Shown here: piece by piece, positions 23,328 to 32,645 of the stretch | Layout of the letters: every line of letters begins with the position of its first letter | Numbering within the stretch: position 1 is the first letter of the stretch | Source of the DNA: a virus | Length of the DNA stretch: 64,000 nucleotides | Strand: one strand, 5' to 3' | Virus record (IMG/VR): IMGVR_UViG_3300028800_000087 | Span: 1 to 64,000 of that record | Translations under genes and position numbers: made by a program | The notes under the pieces: generated by a model | Database searches by the model: none | What the model saw: the letters and a program-made list of their open reading frames with translations, nothing else | What the model was told of the DNA's origin: nothing

Positions 23328-24298
23328 TGCAAATAGACTGGCGCAATCTACTCAAGACGCTGAACGTCGAGTGGCGGGATCGCGGCCCCAACACATCAAA
23401 CGGTAACGTGAATATATGCTGCCCGCAGTGCGGCAATGCCGACAGCGGCTTTCATCTTTCCATATCCGAGACCAAGGAAGCCTATTACTGCTATCGTCGG
23501 CCAAACGAGCATAGCGGGTCTAATTTCCGCTACCTGCTGATCGGGCTGGGCATGGATCGGATCGCTGCCGTTGAAACGCTAAATGCGTTCATGGATATGC
23601 GCGGCAACCGATCGCAGATTGAAGAGCGCGTTATCGACAAAACCAAGCTTGCCAAGCAATGGGGGTTCTTTGAGCCGGCCGATCTGTCCCACGATGTCCG
23701 CTGGTACATGCAGGATCGCGGCATAGTCGGGGAGTTGGATGCCGCCAATGTTGTAGCGGAGTTTGGTTTGCGTTACTCGCAACACGGCCAATGGTCGCGC
23801 CGCCTGCTGATCCCCTATCGCGACCCTGACGGCAAGCTGCAATCCTGGTCGGGTCGCGCCATCCGGGTTGAGATGCAGCCGCGCTATCTGACCCAGACCA
23901 GCGATGCTGGCCTGATCTATGTACCGACCTGGGACCTTTACGGCAAGACCGACCTGATCATTGTTGAGGGACCGATCGATGCCCTCAAGATCGCCATCGC
24001 AGCCAGGGGGACCAATGTTGCCGCCGCCGCGCTGACCGGCCTCGCCATCAACCACGCCAAGCTGCTGCGGCTGCGGCGCCTATGCAATGAGTTTGATCGC
24101 GTTCATCTGACCCTGGATGGCGACGCAGATTTCATGACCAACCGCCGCATGCAAAACGAACTTGCATCGGCGCTTGGCGCTCGCTATCCTGCCAATCTTA
24201 CCCTGCCCGGCCAATACAAAGACGCGGGGGAGATGTCTATTGAGGAGATTAAACGATGGCTAGGGTGCAGGTCGATCCTGACAAGATCGCGCCAGTAA
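23327..24298 (+). CDS. DnaG-like DNA primase
   Basis: The protein has 323 residues from ATG 23327. Residues 30-60 form a zinc-binding domain (NICCPQCGNADSGFHLS ... AYYCYR). The Toprim domain follows: LIIVEGPIDALKIA with the catalytic Glu, and HLTLDGDADF with the DxD metal site. It makes RNA primers for the replisome. Shorter than bacterial DnaG because it lacks a helicase-binding domain. The C-terminus overlaps the next gene by 43 bp. Confidence 0.88.
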   Translation: MQIDWRNLLKTLNVEWRDRGPNTSNGNVNICCPQCGNADSGFHLSISETKEAYYCYRRPNEHSGSNFRYLLIGLGMDRIAAVETLNAFMDMRGNRSQIEERVIDKTKLAKQWGFFEPADLSHDVRWYMQDRGIVGELDAANVVAEFGLRYSQHGQWSRRLLIPYRDPDGKLQSWSGRAIRVEMQPRYLTQTSDAGLIYVPTWDLYGKTDLIIVEGPIDALKIAIAARGTNVAAAALTGLAINHAKLLRLRRLCNEFDRVHLTLDGDADFMTNRRMQNELASALGARYPANLTLPGQYKDAGEMSIEEIKRWLGCRSILTRSRQ

Positions 24299-24825
24299 GG
24301 CGCGGGCGTTACCAACCCAGCTTTGAGTGGGGCGGGGTCTTTGAGGCATGGGCGCGCAACTTCATCCGCCGCAATCATTGGCGCATCCGTTACATCTATG
24401 GCGGGGAAGATGACGCCTTGCAGGAGTGCGCCATCGTTTTCCTGCGGATCAGCCGCAAATATCCGGGGATCATTGAGCCCCGGCATATGATGGCGCTGTT
24501 CAAGCTGGCGGTCATCAACGACTTCAACACCGCATCGACCAAGGATAGCAAGCAGCGCCCGGTTGCGCTGGTCGATCCTGATTTCCAGGTCCAGCCCAAC
24601 GATAGCTATTTCCGCGCCGCAATGGCGTTCCTGTCGGGGGAGGCGCGGACGGCCGTTGATGCCATCATGAGCGCGCCGGCTGAGTTCCTGGACCTGCTGA
24701 CCGCCGGGGCGTCGATCGCGGATGAGGCCGGCGCGGCACAGTTTAATGCCCGATGCAAGCGGCTGTTGCGCCTGGACAAGAAGGCGGATATCGCGGCGGA
24801 GATCAACGACCTACTAAGCCTTTGA
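24256..24825 (+). CDS. Sigma-factor-like (region 2) protein
   Basis: The protein has 189 residues from ATG 24256, preceded by GAGGAG inside the primase gene. Residues 45-100 (GGEDDALQECAIVFLRISRKYP, then MALFKLAVINDFNTASTKD) follow the region 2 pattern of ECF-type sigma factors: 'DDlvQE.fl.l....', 'f..wl..ia.N...d..R'. The rest has no clear region 4 helix-turn-helix (AEFLDLLTAGASIADEAGAAQF is the best candidate). It may redirect host polymerase to late genes. Tentative. Confidence 0.5.
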   Translation: MARVQVDPDKIAPVRRGRYQPSFEWGGVFEAWARNFIRRNHWRIRYIYGGEDDALQECAIVFLRISRKYPGIIEPRHMMALFKLAVINDFNTASTKDSKQRPVALVDPDFQVQPNDSYFRAAMAFLSGEARTAVDAIMSAPAEFLDLLTAGASIADEAGAAQFNARCKRLLRLDKKADIAAEINDLLSL

Positions 24826-24920
24826 TTTCCCTGCTGTAATCTTTTCGCTTGCTTTGCCCAAAAGAAACGCTTATGCGCTTACTTGTTCCCACAACCGGGG
24901 CAATAACCAGGAGACCAACC

Positions 24921-25664
24921 ATGACGACCAAGGATCAGCTCACAACCTCGACCGCCATCCCGGCGCAGGCAGCGCGCGGCCCGGCACCGGCCAAGAAGAG
25001 CGCCGGCAAGGCAGCCAACAGCGACTTCGGCGCCAAGATGAAGGAGGCCAAGGCCAAGAAGGCAGCCGAGCGCGCAGCGGCGGCATCCAACCCTGCGCCG
25101 GCCGATGAGGCGAAACTGCCGCTCGAAGATGATCAGGCTATCACCGTTTACGACGAGCTGCTGGACCTGACGCGCGGCACCGACCGGGGCTTTGCCAGCC
25201 AGTCGATCCGCGAGAACGACAAGGACTACCTGCGGCGGATGTTCGGCGTCATCGCCAAGGCGACCATCCCCGAAGGCCAGGATGACCCGTTCGACAGCAT
25301 GTCGGCGGAGGCGCAGGACTATTACAACGCGACCGTCCAGAAGGTGCAGGACGGCGAGGACTGGACCCCGCCCCCAGGCTTTGTCAGCAAGTTTGGCAAG
25401 AAGGCGGACAAGCCGGCTGCTGGCGCCAAGGGCGAGAAAGCGCCCAAGGTTGCCAAGGAAAAGGCGCCACCCAAGGTTCGCGCGCCGGGCGTCTCCGTCG
25501 CGGTCCGCACCATGGTCCTGAAGCACCCATCGTGGACGGTCGATGATCTCAAGGCCGGACTGGTCAAGGCGGGGCATATCGTAAAGGATGCAACGGTCAC
25601 CACATTGCGGTCCGATGTCAACGCAACCCTGGCCGTCATGCGGTCCCTCAAGCTGATCGACTGA
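24921..25664 (+). CDS. Lys/Ala-rich protein with C-terminal winged-helix-like domain
   Basis: The protein has 247 residues from ATG 24921, with the AGGAGACC leader used by other early genes. Residues 1-60 are Ala/Lys-rich and disordered (KKSAGKAANSDFGAKMKEAK). Residues 75-150 look folded (DELLDLTRGTDRGFASQSI). After another basic linker (GAKGEKAPKVAKEKAPPK) the last 60 residues (VRTMVLKHPSWTVDDLKAGL, then DATVTTLRSDVNATLAVMRSL) resemble a winged helix. It may bind DNA as a nucleoid or regulatory protein. A terminator follows. Confidence 0.65.
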   Translation: MTTKDQLTTSTAIPAQAARGPAPAKKSAGKAANSDFGAKMKEAKAKKAAERAAAASNPAPADEAKLPLEDDQAITVYDELLDLTRGTDRGFASQSIRENDKDYLRRMFGVIAKATIPEGQDDPFDSMSAEAQDYYNATVQKVQDGEDWTPPPGFVSKFGKKADKPAAGAKGEKAPKVAKEKAPPKVRAPGVSVAVRTMVLKHPSWTVDDLKAGLVKAGHIVKDATVTTLRSDVNATLAVMRSLKLID

Positions 25665-25690
25665 CCGCCGGCAAAACGAGGCAAGCGTAT

Positions 25691-25724
25691 AAAGGGGCAG
25701 GGGATTTCCTGCCCCTTTTATTTT
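25691..25724 (+). terminator. Intrinsic terminator
   Basis: GGGGCAGG (25694-25701) pairs with CCTGCCCC (25708-25715) around a 6-base loop, followed by TTTTATTTT. It separates the 24921 gene from the modification operon. Confidence 0.8.
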
Positions 25725-25734
25725 GGAGGTCAAT

Positions 25735-26985
25735 ATGTGCTCAATCTTTGGGGCGTTCAGCCAGGTGCCGATATCTGACTATGAACGCGCCATGCTTGGC
25801 CAGATCGCGGAACGCGCCAAGGATCGGGGACGGGATGGCGGGCGCATGCTCGATTACAAGCTTGCTGGCGGGCGCTTTGCCATCCTTGGCAACTGGCGCG
25901 CAACCCCGACAACCGAGCCGCCTGGGGCGCCCCCACAGCCGTTTGATGGCGTTGTCCACAATGGGGTGATCGCCAATGACAAGGAGCTGGGCAACGCCCC
26001 CGGCGCCGTCGATAGCCTGATCCTACCTAAGGTGCTGGTGCGCGATCAGGGCTTGGTGGCATTTGCCGAGAGCCTGGATCAGATCAAGGGCAGCTATGCC
26101 ATAGCCGCCATCGGGACCGATACCGTCTACCTGGCAACGAACTTCAAGCCGATCTATGTATGCCGGATCGGGCAGGTCTTCTATTTTAGCAGCATGGAAC
26201 GCCATCTGGCCCCATTGCTGGCTGCTTGGGAGCGGCCGGCGCGGATCAATCCCTACACGGCTGTTGATCTCGCCAGGATGGGGCAGGGCGGCGTTGCGGT
26301 CATACCCCGCCAATATGATCACCGGGCGCTGGTCATCGCCTCTGGCGGGCTGGATAGCACCGTTGCCGCGTGGGCTCTCAAGGCTAAGGGCATGACTGTT
26401 GATCTGATCCACTTTACCTATGGCTGCAACGCCCAGAAACGAGAATTGGATCGGGTGGTCCGCATTGGATGGGCAGGGGAGATGCGCGGGCATATCGTCC
26501 CGATCGATTATAGCCGCATGTTGGGTGCAAGCGGCATCATGCAACCCGGCCAGATCGCCCCAGGCATTGCCGGCGCAGAGTTCGCGCATGAGTGGGTGCC
26601 AGCGCGCAACCTGATGATGATCTCGCATGCGGTCGCGTTTGCTGAGGCCAATAACTATGGGTTTGTGGCGCTGGGCAACAACCTTGAGGAAGCCGGTGCC
26701 TATCCCGACAATGAGGAAGAGTTTACCAACCTACTGGATCAGGCGCTCGACTATGCGGTTGGGCCGCATCGGCAGGTCAAGCTTCTTGCGCCGGTCGGCA
26801 ACCTGATGAAGCATGAGATCGTCAAGCTGGGCTTGCAACTTGGCGTCCCGTTTGAGCATACCTGGTCTTGCTATCGGGACGGGGACGCGCATTGCGGCGA
26901 GTGCGGACCGTGCTTCATGCGGCGGGAGGCGTTTAGGCGCAATGGCGCTGTTGATCCGGTCTTCCCGCCATCACCTGTTTATTAA
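25735..26985 (+). CDS. gat-queC: Gat-QueC: glutamine amidotransferase fused to preQ0 synthase
   Basis: The protein has 416 residues from ATG 25735, which gives the required N-terminal Cys2 nucleophile (MCSIFGAF) of a class II amidotransferase; GGAGG precedes it. The amidotransferase domain has the HNG motif at 75-77. The QueC half starts near residue 196 with the PP-loop SGGLDST (203-209) and ends with a zinc site, CYRDGDAHCGECGPC. QueC makes preQ0 from CDG using ATP and ammonia. The Gat fusion occurs in phages that carry 2'-deoxyarchaeosine in DNA, for example Enterobacteria phage 9g. First of the folE-dpdA cluster. Confidence 0.9.
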   Translation: MCSIFGAFSQVPISDYERAMLGQIAERAKDRGRDGGRMLDYKLAGGRFAILGNWRATPTTEPPGAPPQPFDGVVHNGVIANDKELGNAPGAVDSLILPKVLVRDQGLVAFAESLDQIKGSYAIAAIGTDTVYLATNFKPIYVCRIGQVFYFSSMERHLAPLLAAWERPARINPYTAVDLARMGQGGVAVIPRQYDHRALVIASGGLDSTVAAWALKAKGMTVDLIHFTYGCNAQKRELDRVVRIGWAGEMRGHIVPIDYSRMLGASGIMQPGQIAPGIAGAEFAHEWVPARNLMMISHAVAFAEANNYGFVALGNNLEEAGAYPDNEEEFTNLLDQALDYAVGPHRQVKLLAPVGNLMKHEIVKLGLQLGVPFEHTWSCYRDGDAHCGECGPCFMRREAFRRNGAVDPVFPPSPVY

Positions 26986-26997
26986 AAGGAACATAAC

Positions 26998-27576
26998 GTG
27001 GCAACAAGAGCCGATGCGCTGGCTGCGGTCAGGACCATTCTCGAGTATATCGGGGAGGACCCGTATCGCCCCGGCTTGGCGGAGACGCCTGACCGCTATA
27101 TCCGCGCCTGGGAGGAAGATCATGGCCGGTTCTATTTCGTCAAGGAAACCGAGCGGCTGGTCAAGCTGTTCCCTGCCGAGCTTGGGGAAAACGGTTGCTA
27201 TGACCAGATGGTGACGGTCCGCAACATTAGCATCACATCGACCTGTGAACACCATCTGGCGCCTTTCTTTGGCCGGGCGCATATCGCCTACCTGCCATCG
27301 GCTGCCGGCATTGTCGGGATCAGTAAGCTTGCCAGGGTCGCAACGCACTTTGCCAGCCGGTTGCAGACCCAGGAGCGGCTGACCGAGAATATTGCGGACT
27401 TCCTGGAATTGAAGGTCGCCAATGATGTTGCGATCATGTTGGAATGCGAACACACCTGCATGATGACGCGCGGGGTTCGGCAACCGGAGGCGGTCACTAT
27501 CACAACCGGATTGCGCGGCATCTTCCGCGATGATCCCGGCGCCAAGTCAGAATTCCTGCGGACGATAGGCAAATGA
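26998..27576 (+). CDS. folE: GTP cyclohydrolase I
   Basis: The protein has 192 residues, the usual length. It starts at GTG 26998, after AAAAGGA. The zinc residues are C83 and H86 in TSTCEHHLAPFF, and a Cys in LECEHTCM near the end. RVATHFASRLQTQERLT and LKVANDVAIML are conserved core segments. It converts GTP to dihydroneopterin triphosphate, the first step of 7-deazaguanine synthesis. Overlaps dpdA by ATGA. Confidence 0.92.
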   Translation: MATRADALAAVRTILEYIGEDPYRPGLAETPDRYIRAWEEDHGRFYFVKETERLVKLFPAELGENGCYDQMVTVRNISITSTCEHHLAPFFGRAHIAYLPSAAGIVGISKLARVATHFASRLQTQERLTENIADFLELKVANDVAIMLECEHTCMMTRGVRQPEAVTITTGLRGIFRDDPGAKSEFLRTIGK

Positions 27577-28634
27577 AACTCAACTGCATTGTTGACAGCG
27601 GCGCCTACTCCGCGTGGCGATCCGGCAACAGCATCGACCTGGACGCATATTGCGACTTCATCAAGGATAACGAGGATTGGATTGGGCACTATGTTGTCCT
27701 CGATGAGATCAATCCCCGCGACCCAGAGGCCGCAGCCTCCGCCAGCTTTGAGAACCTTAAACGCATGCGCAAGCGCGGTCTCAACCCCATGGCAGTTTAC
27801 CACGCTGCGGAGGGCATCGACTGGCTCTATAGGACGCTGGACGCGGGATGCGATTACATAGGTCTGGCGGGGCTCTCCCTTGACACCCGCAAGTCAGCAG
27901 ACGACTGGTACGATCTGGTCTGGCAGCACCTTGTAAACGCCAAGGGGGAGCCGGTTGTCAAGGTCCATGCGCTTGGCGAGGGCAGACCTAACCTGCTATG
28001 TCGGTTCCCCTGGCAGTCAGCAGATAGCACCAGCGGCATTTACTCCTCGCAACTGACCGGCAAGCTAGATCTTGGCAATGGGATCAATCTTGGTATGCGA
28101 AATGATTTTCAAAGCATGCCAGGAGCGCGGGAGATCGGCGCGCTATCAGGCCAGGAGCGCGCGGCTGTCAACCAACTGTTGCGGGCCAAAGGCATCGATC
28201 CGAAGTTCTTAGACGTGGCGCGCGGCGTCAAGTCGGAACAGCGCAGCGCGTTGGTTATGCGTACCTATCTTGCTGTTCTCAAGCATTTGGAGATCGAGGA
28301 CAAAGTCAGAACAGCATGCGTGACGCGCTTTAGTGCGCAAGGCTTGTTCAAAGCTCCACCGCAGAAGGCGCCTGGGGCAAAGCTATCCGTTTTCGATTTC
28401 TATATGGTCGTCATGAGTTATGCAGGTCTTAACTTTGCCAGCGTCCCCTCCATGGCGCAGCTTGGCGGGCAATCGATCCTAACAAGTTTCTTCTATATGA
28501 TGTCGCCAACTCCTAAAATACAAAGGGAGGTAGAGCTTCTGCGCCGTATAGTTCTCGACCCCACCGACGCCCTTAACAATCCCCCTGCCAACTGGTTGGA
28601 TACGGTAGACATCATAAAGGAACATCGTCTATGA
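27573..28634 (+). CDS. dpdA: DpdA-like DNA deazaguanine transglycosylase
   Basis: The protein has 353 residues. It has a phage-type DpdA/TGT pattern: DSGAYSAW with Asp8 as likely nucleophile, HYVVLDEINPRDPEAA, LNPMAVYHAAEGIDWLYRTL, GCDYIGLAGLSLDTRK, VKVHALGEGR. DpdA swaps guanine in DNA for preQ0 or a related base. It lies between folE and the clamp gene, overlapping both by ATGA. The C-terminal third lacks the tRNA-guanine transglycosylase zinc motif, as expected for phage forms. Confidence 0.82.
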   Translation: MKLNCIVDSGAYSAWRSGNSIDLDAYCDFIKDNEDWIGHYVVLDEINPRDPEAAASASFENLKRMRKRGLNPMAVYHAAEGIDWLYRTLDAGCDYIGLAGLSLDTRKSADDWYDLVWQHLVNAKGEPVVKVHALGEGRPNLLCRFPWQSADSTSGIYSSQLTGKLDLGNGINLGMRNDFQSMPGAREIGALSGQERAAVNQLLRAKGIDPKFLDVARGVKSEQRSALVMRTYLAVLKHLEIEDKVRTACVTRFSAQGLFKAPPQKAPGAKLSVFDFYMVVMSYAGLNFASVPSMAQLGGQSILTSFFYMMSPTPKIQREVELLRRIVLDPTDALNNPPANWLDTVDIIKEHRL

Positions 28635-29713
28635 AAGCTGGCCTGATCGCTGAATGCCTGGAACCGTTTACGCTGGTTGCCAGCAAATATGCATTGTCGC
28701 CCGAGTTTGGCGTTGTTGAGATCGGCCCCAAGCTGATCCGCGCATGCGCCCCCTGGGGACTGCTTGAGGCAGATATGGAGATCGGGATCGACGCAACGAT
28801 CTGGGCCGATATCGCTGTGTTTGTTTCCGTCATGAAGTCGTTGCCTGATCAGGAGGTCGAGTTCAAAGTCAAGTCGGGCGTCCTGGCTTGGCAATGCGGC
28901 TTTTCCGATGGCAAGCTGGCGACGCGGGAGGAGATCAAGCTGCCGGCGCTGACCAAGCCCAAGGGCCTGACCCTATGGCCGGTCACGCAAAACTTCCTGG
29001 ATGGCTTGGAGCTGGGCGGTCTTTCTTGCGGCAACAAGGGCATGCAGTCGGCGGGGCTGTATGGAGTCGCGATCGACAACCGGGACAGCCTGACGGTCTG
29101 TTCAAGCGATAGCGCGACAGTCAGCGCCTACATGGTCGATGCGGACGGGATCGCGGCGTTCCCCAAGATGACCGTTGTCGATCCCGAAGTGATCCGGTTG
29201 CTGGTCGCAATCGTTGATGGCAACGTGCATAAGGAAAAGAGCAAGCCGGAGGAAGCGGCGCAGCTTGCCATAACCCCCGATGCGATCTACTGCGAGAACA
29301 AACCGTTCCGTATGCTATGCCGGCCTCGCGCTGCGCTCAAATGGGACCTGCGCGAGATCATCAACAAGTATAGCGCGGCGGAGACCTGCGCTGAAATCCC
29401 GCAACAGGCCATCGCCGCGTTCGTCAAGCGCGCAACCGCGATGGCGGACAGCAAGACCAAGACAACGGTTGACCTGTCAGCGGCAGAGGGCGCGCTGTCC
29501 CTGGCATTCGAAGAAGGCGTTTCATCCAGCGTTGAGTATTATATCGCGCAAGGGCTGGACATCCCGGAGACGCCGCCCATTCCACTTGATGCGGCGCGGC
29601 TGGCGCGGGCCTTGTCGCATGTCACCGAGGTCGTGTTGGATCACATCGGCGATGGCGCGATCGTCCTGCGATCCGACAAGTTCACTTACATCATCAGCAG
29701 GCGGGAGAAGTAG
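28631..29713 (+). CDS. Sliding clamp (beta-clamp-like)
   Basis: The protein has 360 residues, close to DnaN. It has three similar segments, as in beta clamps: an N-terminal LVASKYALSPEFGVVEIG, a middle EIKLPALTKPKGLTLWPVTQNFLDGLELG with LYGVAIDNRDSLTVCSSDSATVSAY, split at family-typical points, and a C-terminal DAARLARALSHVTEVVLDHIGDGAIV. It would hold the polymerase on DNA. Located directly before the polymerase gene and two genes before the clamp loader. Confidence 0.75.
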   Translation: MKAGLIAECLEPFTLVASKYALSPEFGVVEIGPKLIRACAPWGLLEADMEIGIDATIWADIAVFVSVMKSLPDQEVEFKVKSGVLAWQCGFSDGKLATREEIKLPALTKPKGLTLWPVTQNFLDGLELGGLSCGNKGMQSAGLYGVAIDNRDSLTVCSSDSATVSAYMVDADGIAAFPKMTVVDPEVIRLLVAIVDGNVHKEKSKPEEAAQLAITPDAIYCENKPFRMLCRPRAALKWDLREIINKYSAAETCAEIPQQAIAAFVKRATAMADSKTKTTVDLSAAEGALSLAFEEGVSSSVEYYIAQGLDIPETPPIPLDAARLARALSHVTEVVLDHIGDGAIVLRSDKFTYIISRREK

Positions 29714-29719
29714 GATCAG

Positions 29720-32281
29720 ATGGGCTTCTTCGTCCCTGATGAAGACCTGGATCGGCTTACCAAGCGCAAACCCATAACACCCAAGCCGGCCAAGGAACGC
29801 CGGCAACTGGACCCAGCATTGCGAGGCTGCAATCATTGCAGCCTTCGCCATGAATGGCGTTTCATCAACAGTCCAGAGATGCGGATCAGCGGCAATGTCC
29901 GCGATCCCGATATCCTGGTGCTGGGGGAGGCGCCGGGGGAGGAGGAGGACTATGCCGACAAGGCATTTGTAGGCCAGTCTGGCAAGCTGATCCGCCGCGT
30001 TATCCCAGGCCGGGAGCTTAGCCGCTGCGCCTTCCAGAACGTTGTAAGGTGCCGTCCCCAGGACAATCAGACCCCATCGCCTGCCGATGCCCATGCGTGT
30101 AGCATCCACCTTGAGGATGATGTCGCGGACTTTGACTTTCGCGCCATCCTTGGCGTTGGATCGGTCCCGCTGGCGCGCTATCTGCCAGGGCAGGCGATCA
30201 CCCGCGTTCATGGTTGCCATTTCCCGGTGCAGATCGGGGACCGCGTTATGTGGTATATGCCGGTCCTGCATCCCAGCTTTGTCCTGCGATCCGGTGGCGA
30301 TGGTGGACCGCATTTCCCGCACCTGATGGCGGATACCAAGCGGCTGTTTGAGGGCCTGGACAGTTGGGGCAAGCCGCAGATCATCCGCCCCAATCCCGAC
30401 GATGTCCTATATCCCAGGTCTTACAACGATGTCCTGGCCATCCTGGCGGCTATGGACCTATCAGCGCCCCTTGGCCTGGATATCGAGACCACCGGCCTTT
30501 ACTTTGCCCATAGGCAAGCGGAAATACTGACAGCAGCGGTCAGCGATGGCACAATCAACATGGCATGGCCCATCATGCACCCAGAGGGCCGCACCGATTG
30601 GGGCCTGCGCGCGCTGTTGCATATAGCCGAGGGCAACGGGTGGGTCGCGCATAACGCGGCATTTGAACTTATCTGGATGATCGACCAAGCCGCGCGCGCC
30701 GGCATCCCATTTAAGCCGGCGCCCTTCCACGACAGCATGGCATGCGGTCGCATCTACTATCAGCGCGCGACCATCCTCAATCTTGAAGTGATGTCGCATC
30801 TGGCCCTTGGCCACAGCTTCAAGGAAGAAGGCGCCAACCTCAACAAGAACCGCATGGCGGAAGAACCGCTGGATCGGGTCTTGACTTACAACGGGATCGA
30901 CGCACAAGCGCCCAACCTGATATGGCGCAAGCTGCGCCCGCTGGTCGATGATCGGCACTATGAACGTATCATCGAGACAATCGAGAGCTGCGTGGGTATG
31001 CAGCTCCTCGGCCTACCAATCGACCGTGATCTGAACGATGAGTTGGCGGATCATTGGCAAGCCAAGATCGATGCAGCGGTCAAGACCAGTCAAACAATCT
31101 ACGAGGTCAAACAGTTCCAACGCGATCGGCAAGCAGAGTTCAACATCGGCAGCAATAAGGATGTGGGCATTGCGCTATCCGAGTATGGCCGCGTCCGCCT
31201 CGAAAAGATGGCCAGCGGTCAGCTCAAGACTGATGACCAGGAACTAAGGCTCAAGGCGCCGGATCATCCCTTGGTCCCGATCATCGTTGACTATCGCGAG
31301 GCCACCAAGGCCAAGTCCACCTACATCGACAGTCCGCGCAAGCTGGCTGACCTTGCGATCGATGGCAACATTCATCCAATCTACAACGCAATGAAGGTGG
31401 AGACCTGCCGGCTATCAAGCGAGATGCCCAATCAACAGAACTGGCCCAAGCGCAACGCGGAACAGGCGCCGATGCGGGCGCAGGTGATCCCGCCCAAGGG
31501 CATGATCTTCCTTTCGTTCGATTATGGCCAGATCGAGGCGCGCGGCATTGCTATGGCCAGCAAGGACCGCGCATTGTGCGAGTCAATAATTGATGGCGGG
31601 GATATTCATTCCAAATGGCTTAAACGCGCATTGGAAATATATCCGCCCTATTGGGACAACATGATCAAGCGTACCAATGAGACCAAGGATGATAAGATAT
31701 TCAAAGGCGCACGTGACATCATAAAGACTGACTTTGTATTTGCATCGTTCTTTGGATCAACGGCAGAGGCTTGCGCGGACCGATCCGGCCTTCCTTTGCA
31801 TATTGCTCGTGACCTGCTGGCAGAGTTCTGGCGCGAGTATCCCGATGTCCTAAAGTATGTAAAATCCAAACAAGCCGAGTATGAGAAGACCGGCTCGGTG
31901 TCGCTGCTGACTGGCTTTATCCGGCGCGGGATCATGGAAGGCAACGAGTATATCAACACGCCAATCCAGGGTTCAACCACCGGCCATCTGGTGGTTGAGG
32001 CGCAGAACGATTGCGCCAAGCTGTCGCGGGAAACCGGCGACATCTGCCTGCATCCGCGCATGAATATCCATGATGATCTGACCTTCATAGTGCCGGACAA
32101 TGAAGATGCGATCATGGGGTATATAGACCAACTGGCGCCGATACTCCTCAAGGTCCGCTATAACTGGCAGATTGTCCCGCTGATGATTGAGGCGCGCATT
32201 GGCAAGAACTTCCGGGACTACGAAGAGATTACCAAGATAACAGGAGACTACATCGATGCCGGATTTGGACAACGACGATAA
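29720..32281 (+). CDS. Uracil-DNA glycosylase / family A DNA polymerase fusion
   Basis: The protein has 853 residues. Residues 30-215 are a family 4/5-like uracil glycosylase: iron-sulfur Cys37, Cys40, Cys111 and Cys127, catalytic-loop GEAPGEEED (69-77), GQSGKL (85-90) and a distal LHPSFV. A 3'-5' exonuclease follows (GLDIETTGLYF, DxE; VAHNAAFEL). The polymerase domain has motif A SFDYGQIEARG, motif B RDIIKTDFVFASFFG, and motif C as HDD (NIHDDLTF) where HDE is usual. This should be the replicative polymerase. SPO1-like phages are reported to have related architectures, but I have not checked the relation. Confidence 0.85.
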   Translation: MGFFVPDEDLDRLTKRKPITPKPAKERRQLDPALRGCNHCSLRHEWRFINSPEMRISGNVRDPDILVLGEAPGEEEDYADKAFVGQSGKLIRRVIPGRELSRCAFQNVVRCRPQDNQTPSPADAHACSIHLEDDVADFDFRAILGVGSVPLARYLPGQAITRVHGCHFPVQIGDRVMWYMPVLHPSFVLRSGGDGGPHFPHLMADTKRLFEGLDSWGKPQIIRPNPDDVLYPRSYNDVLAILAAMDLSAPLGLDIETTGLYFAHRQAEILTAAVSDGTINMAWPIMHPEGRTDWGLRALLHIAEGNGWVAHNAAFELIWMIDQAARAGIPFKPAPFHDSMACGRIYYQRATILNLEVMSHLALGHSFKEEGANLNKNRMAEEPLDRVLTYNGIDAQAPNLIWRKLRPLVDDRHYERIIETIESCVGMQLLGLPIDRDLNDELADHWQAKIDAAVKTSQTIYEVKQFQRDRQAEFNIGSNKDVGIALSEYGRVRLEKMASGQLKTDDQELRLKAPDHPLVPIIVDYREATKAKSTYIDSPRKLADLAIDGNIHPIYNAMKVETCRLSSEMPNQQNWPKRNAEQAPMRAQVIPPKGMIFLSFDYGQIEARGIAMASKDRALCESIIDGGDIHSKWLKRALEIYPPYWDNMIKRTNETKDDKIFKGARDIIKTDFVFASFFGSTAEACADRSGLPLHIARDLLAEFWREYPDVLKYVKSKQAEYEKTGSVSLLTGFIRRGIMEGNEYINTPIQGSTTGHLVVEAQNDCAKLSRETGDICLHPRMNIHDDLTFIVPDNEDAIMGYIDQLAPILLKVRYNWQIVPLMIEARIGKNFRDYEEITKITGDYIDAGFGQRR

Positions 32282-32645
32282 GAAGCGCGACGATGGTTAC
32301 CCCTGGGGCCATATCAGCTCGGAAGGCGACTGGGTTGCGCTACCCAAAGGCCCAATGCTGAAGGCCGGGTATGGACCGCCGCCGTTCGATCTGATCATGC
32401 CAGATGGGTCAACCCGGCATGTTGTCCACCAGCCCGGTCATGGTCCCGGCGAGAAGCCGGCATGGGCCGCGCATATGGCAGCGCCCATGCCCAGCGCGGA
32501 AGTCAAGGATGGCAAGCTTTACAAGCTGACCGCGCGCTTGCGCTGGACTACCTATGCCTCCGGTCCATCGACCTTGGAACAAGCCTGGATCGCTGACGAT
32601 GGCTCCATTGATTGGCGCGAAATCCCAGTTGAGCGCCAGCCATGA
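32256..32645 (+). CDS. Hypothetical protein between polymerase and clamp loader
   Basis: The protein has 129 residues from ATG 32256, with AGGAGA upstream and a 26-bp overlap with the polymerase gene. It is polar and acidic at the start (MPDLDNDDKKRDDGYPWGH), then has PPPFDLIMPDGSTRHVV and a C-terminal strand pattern LYKLTARLRWTTYASG. Function unknown. Confidence 0.65.
   Translation: MPDLDNDDKKRDDGYPWGHISSEGDWVALPKGPMLKAGYGPPPFDLIMPDGSTRHVVHQPGHGPGEKPAWAAHMAAPMPSAEVKDGKLYKLTARLRWTTYASGPSTLEQAWIADDGSIDWREIPVERQP

Noticed and set aside
24849-24876. TTGCTT...TTATGC promoter candidate before 24921
   Set aside because: Spacer of 16 and a poor -10 box; too weak to call.
25688-25693. TATAAA box before gat-queC
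   Set aside because: No -35 box at proper distance, and a strong terminator immediately follows, so a promoter there would be self-defeating.
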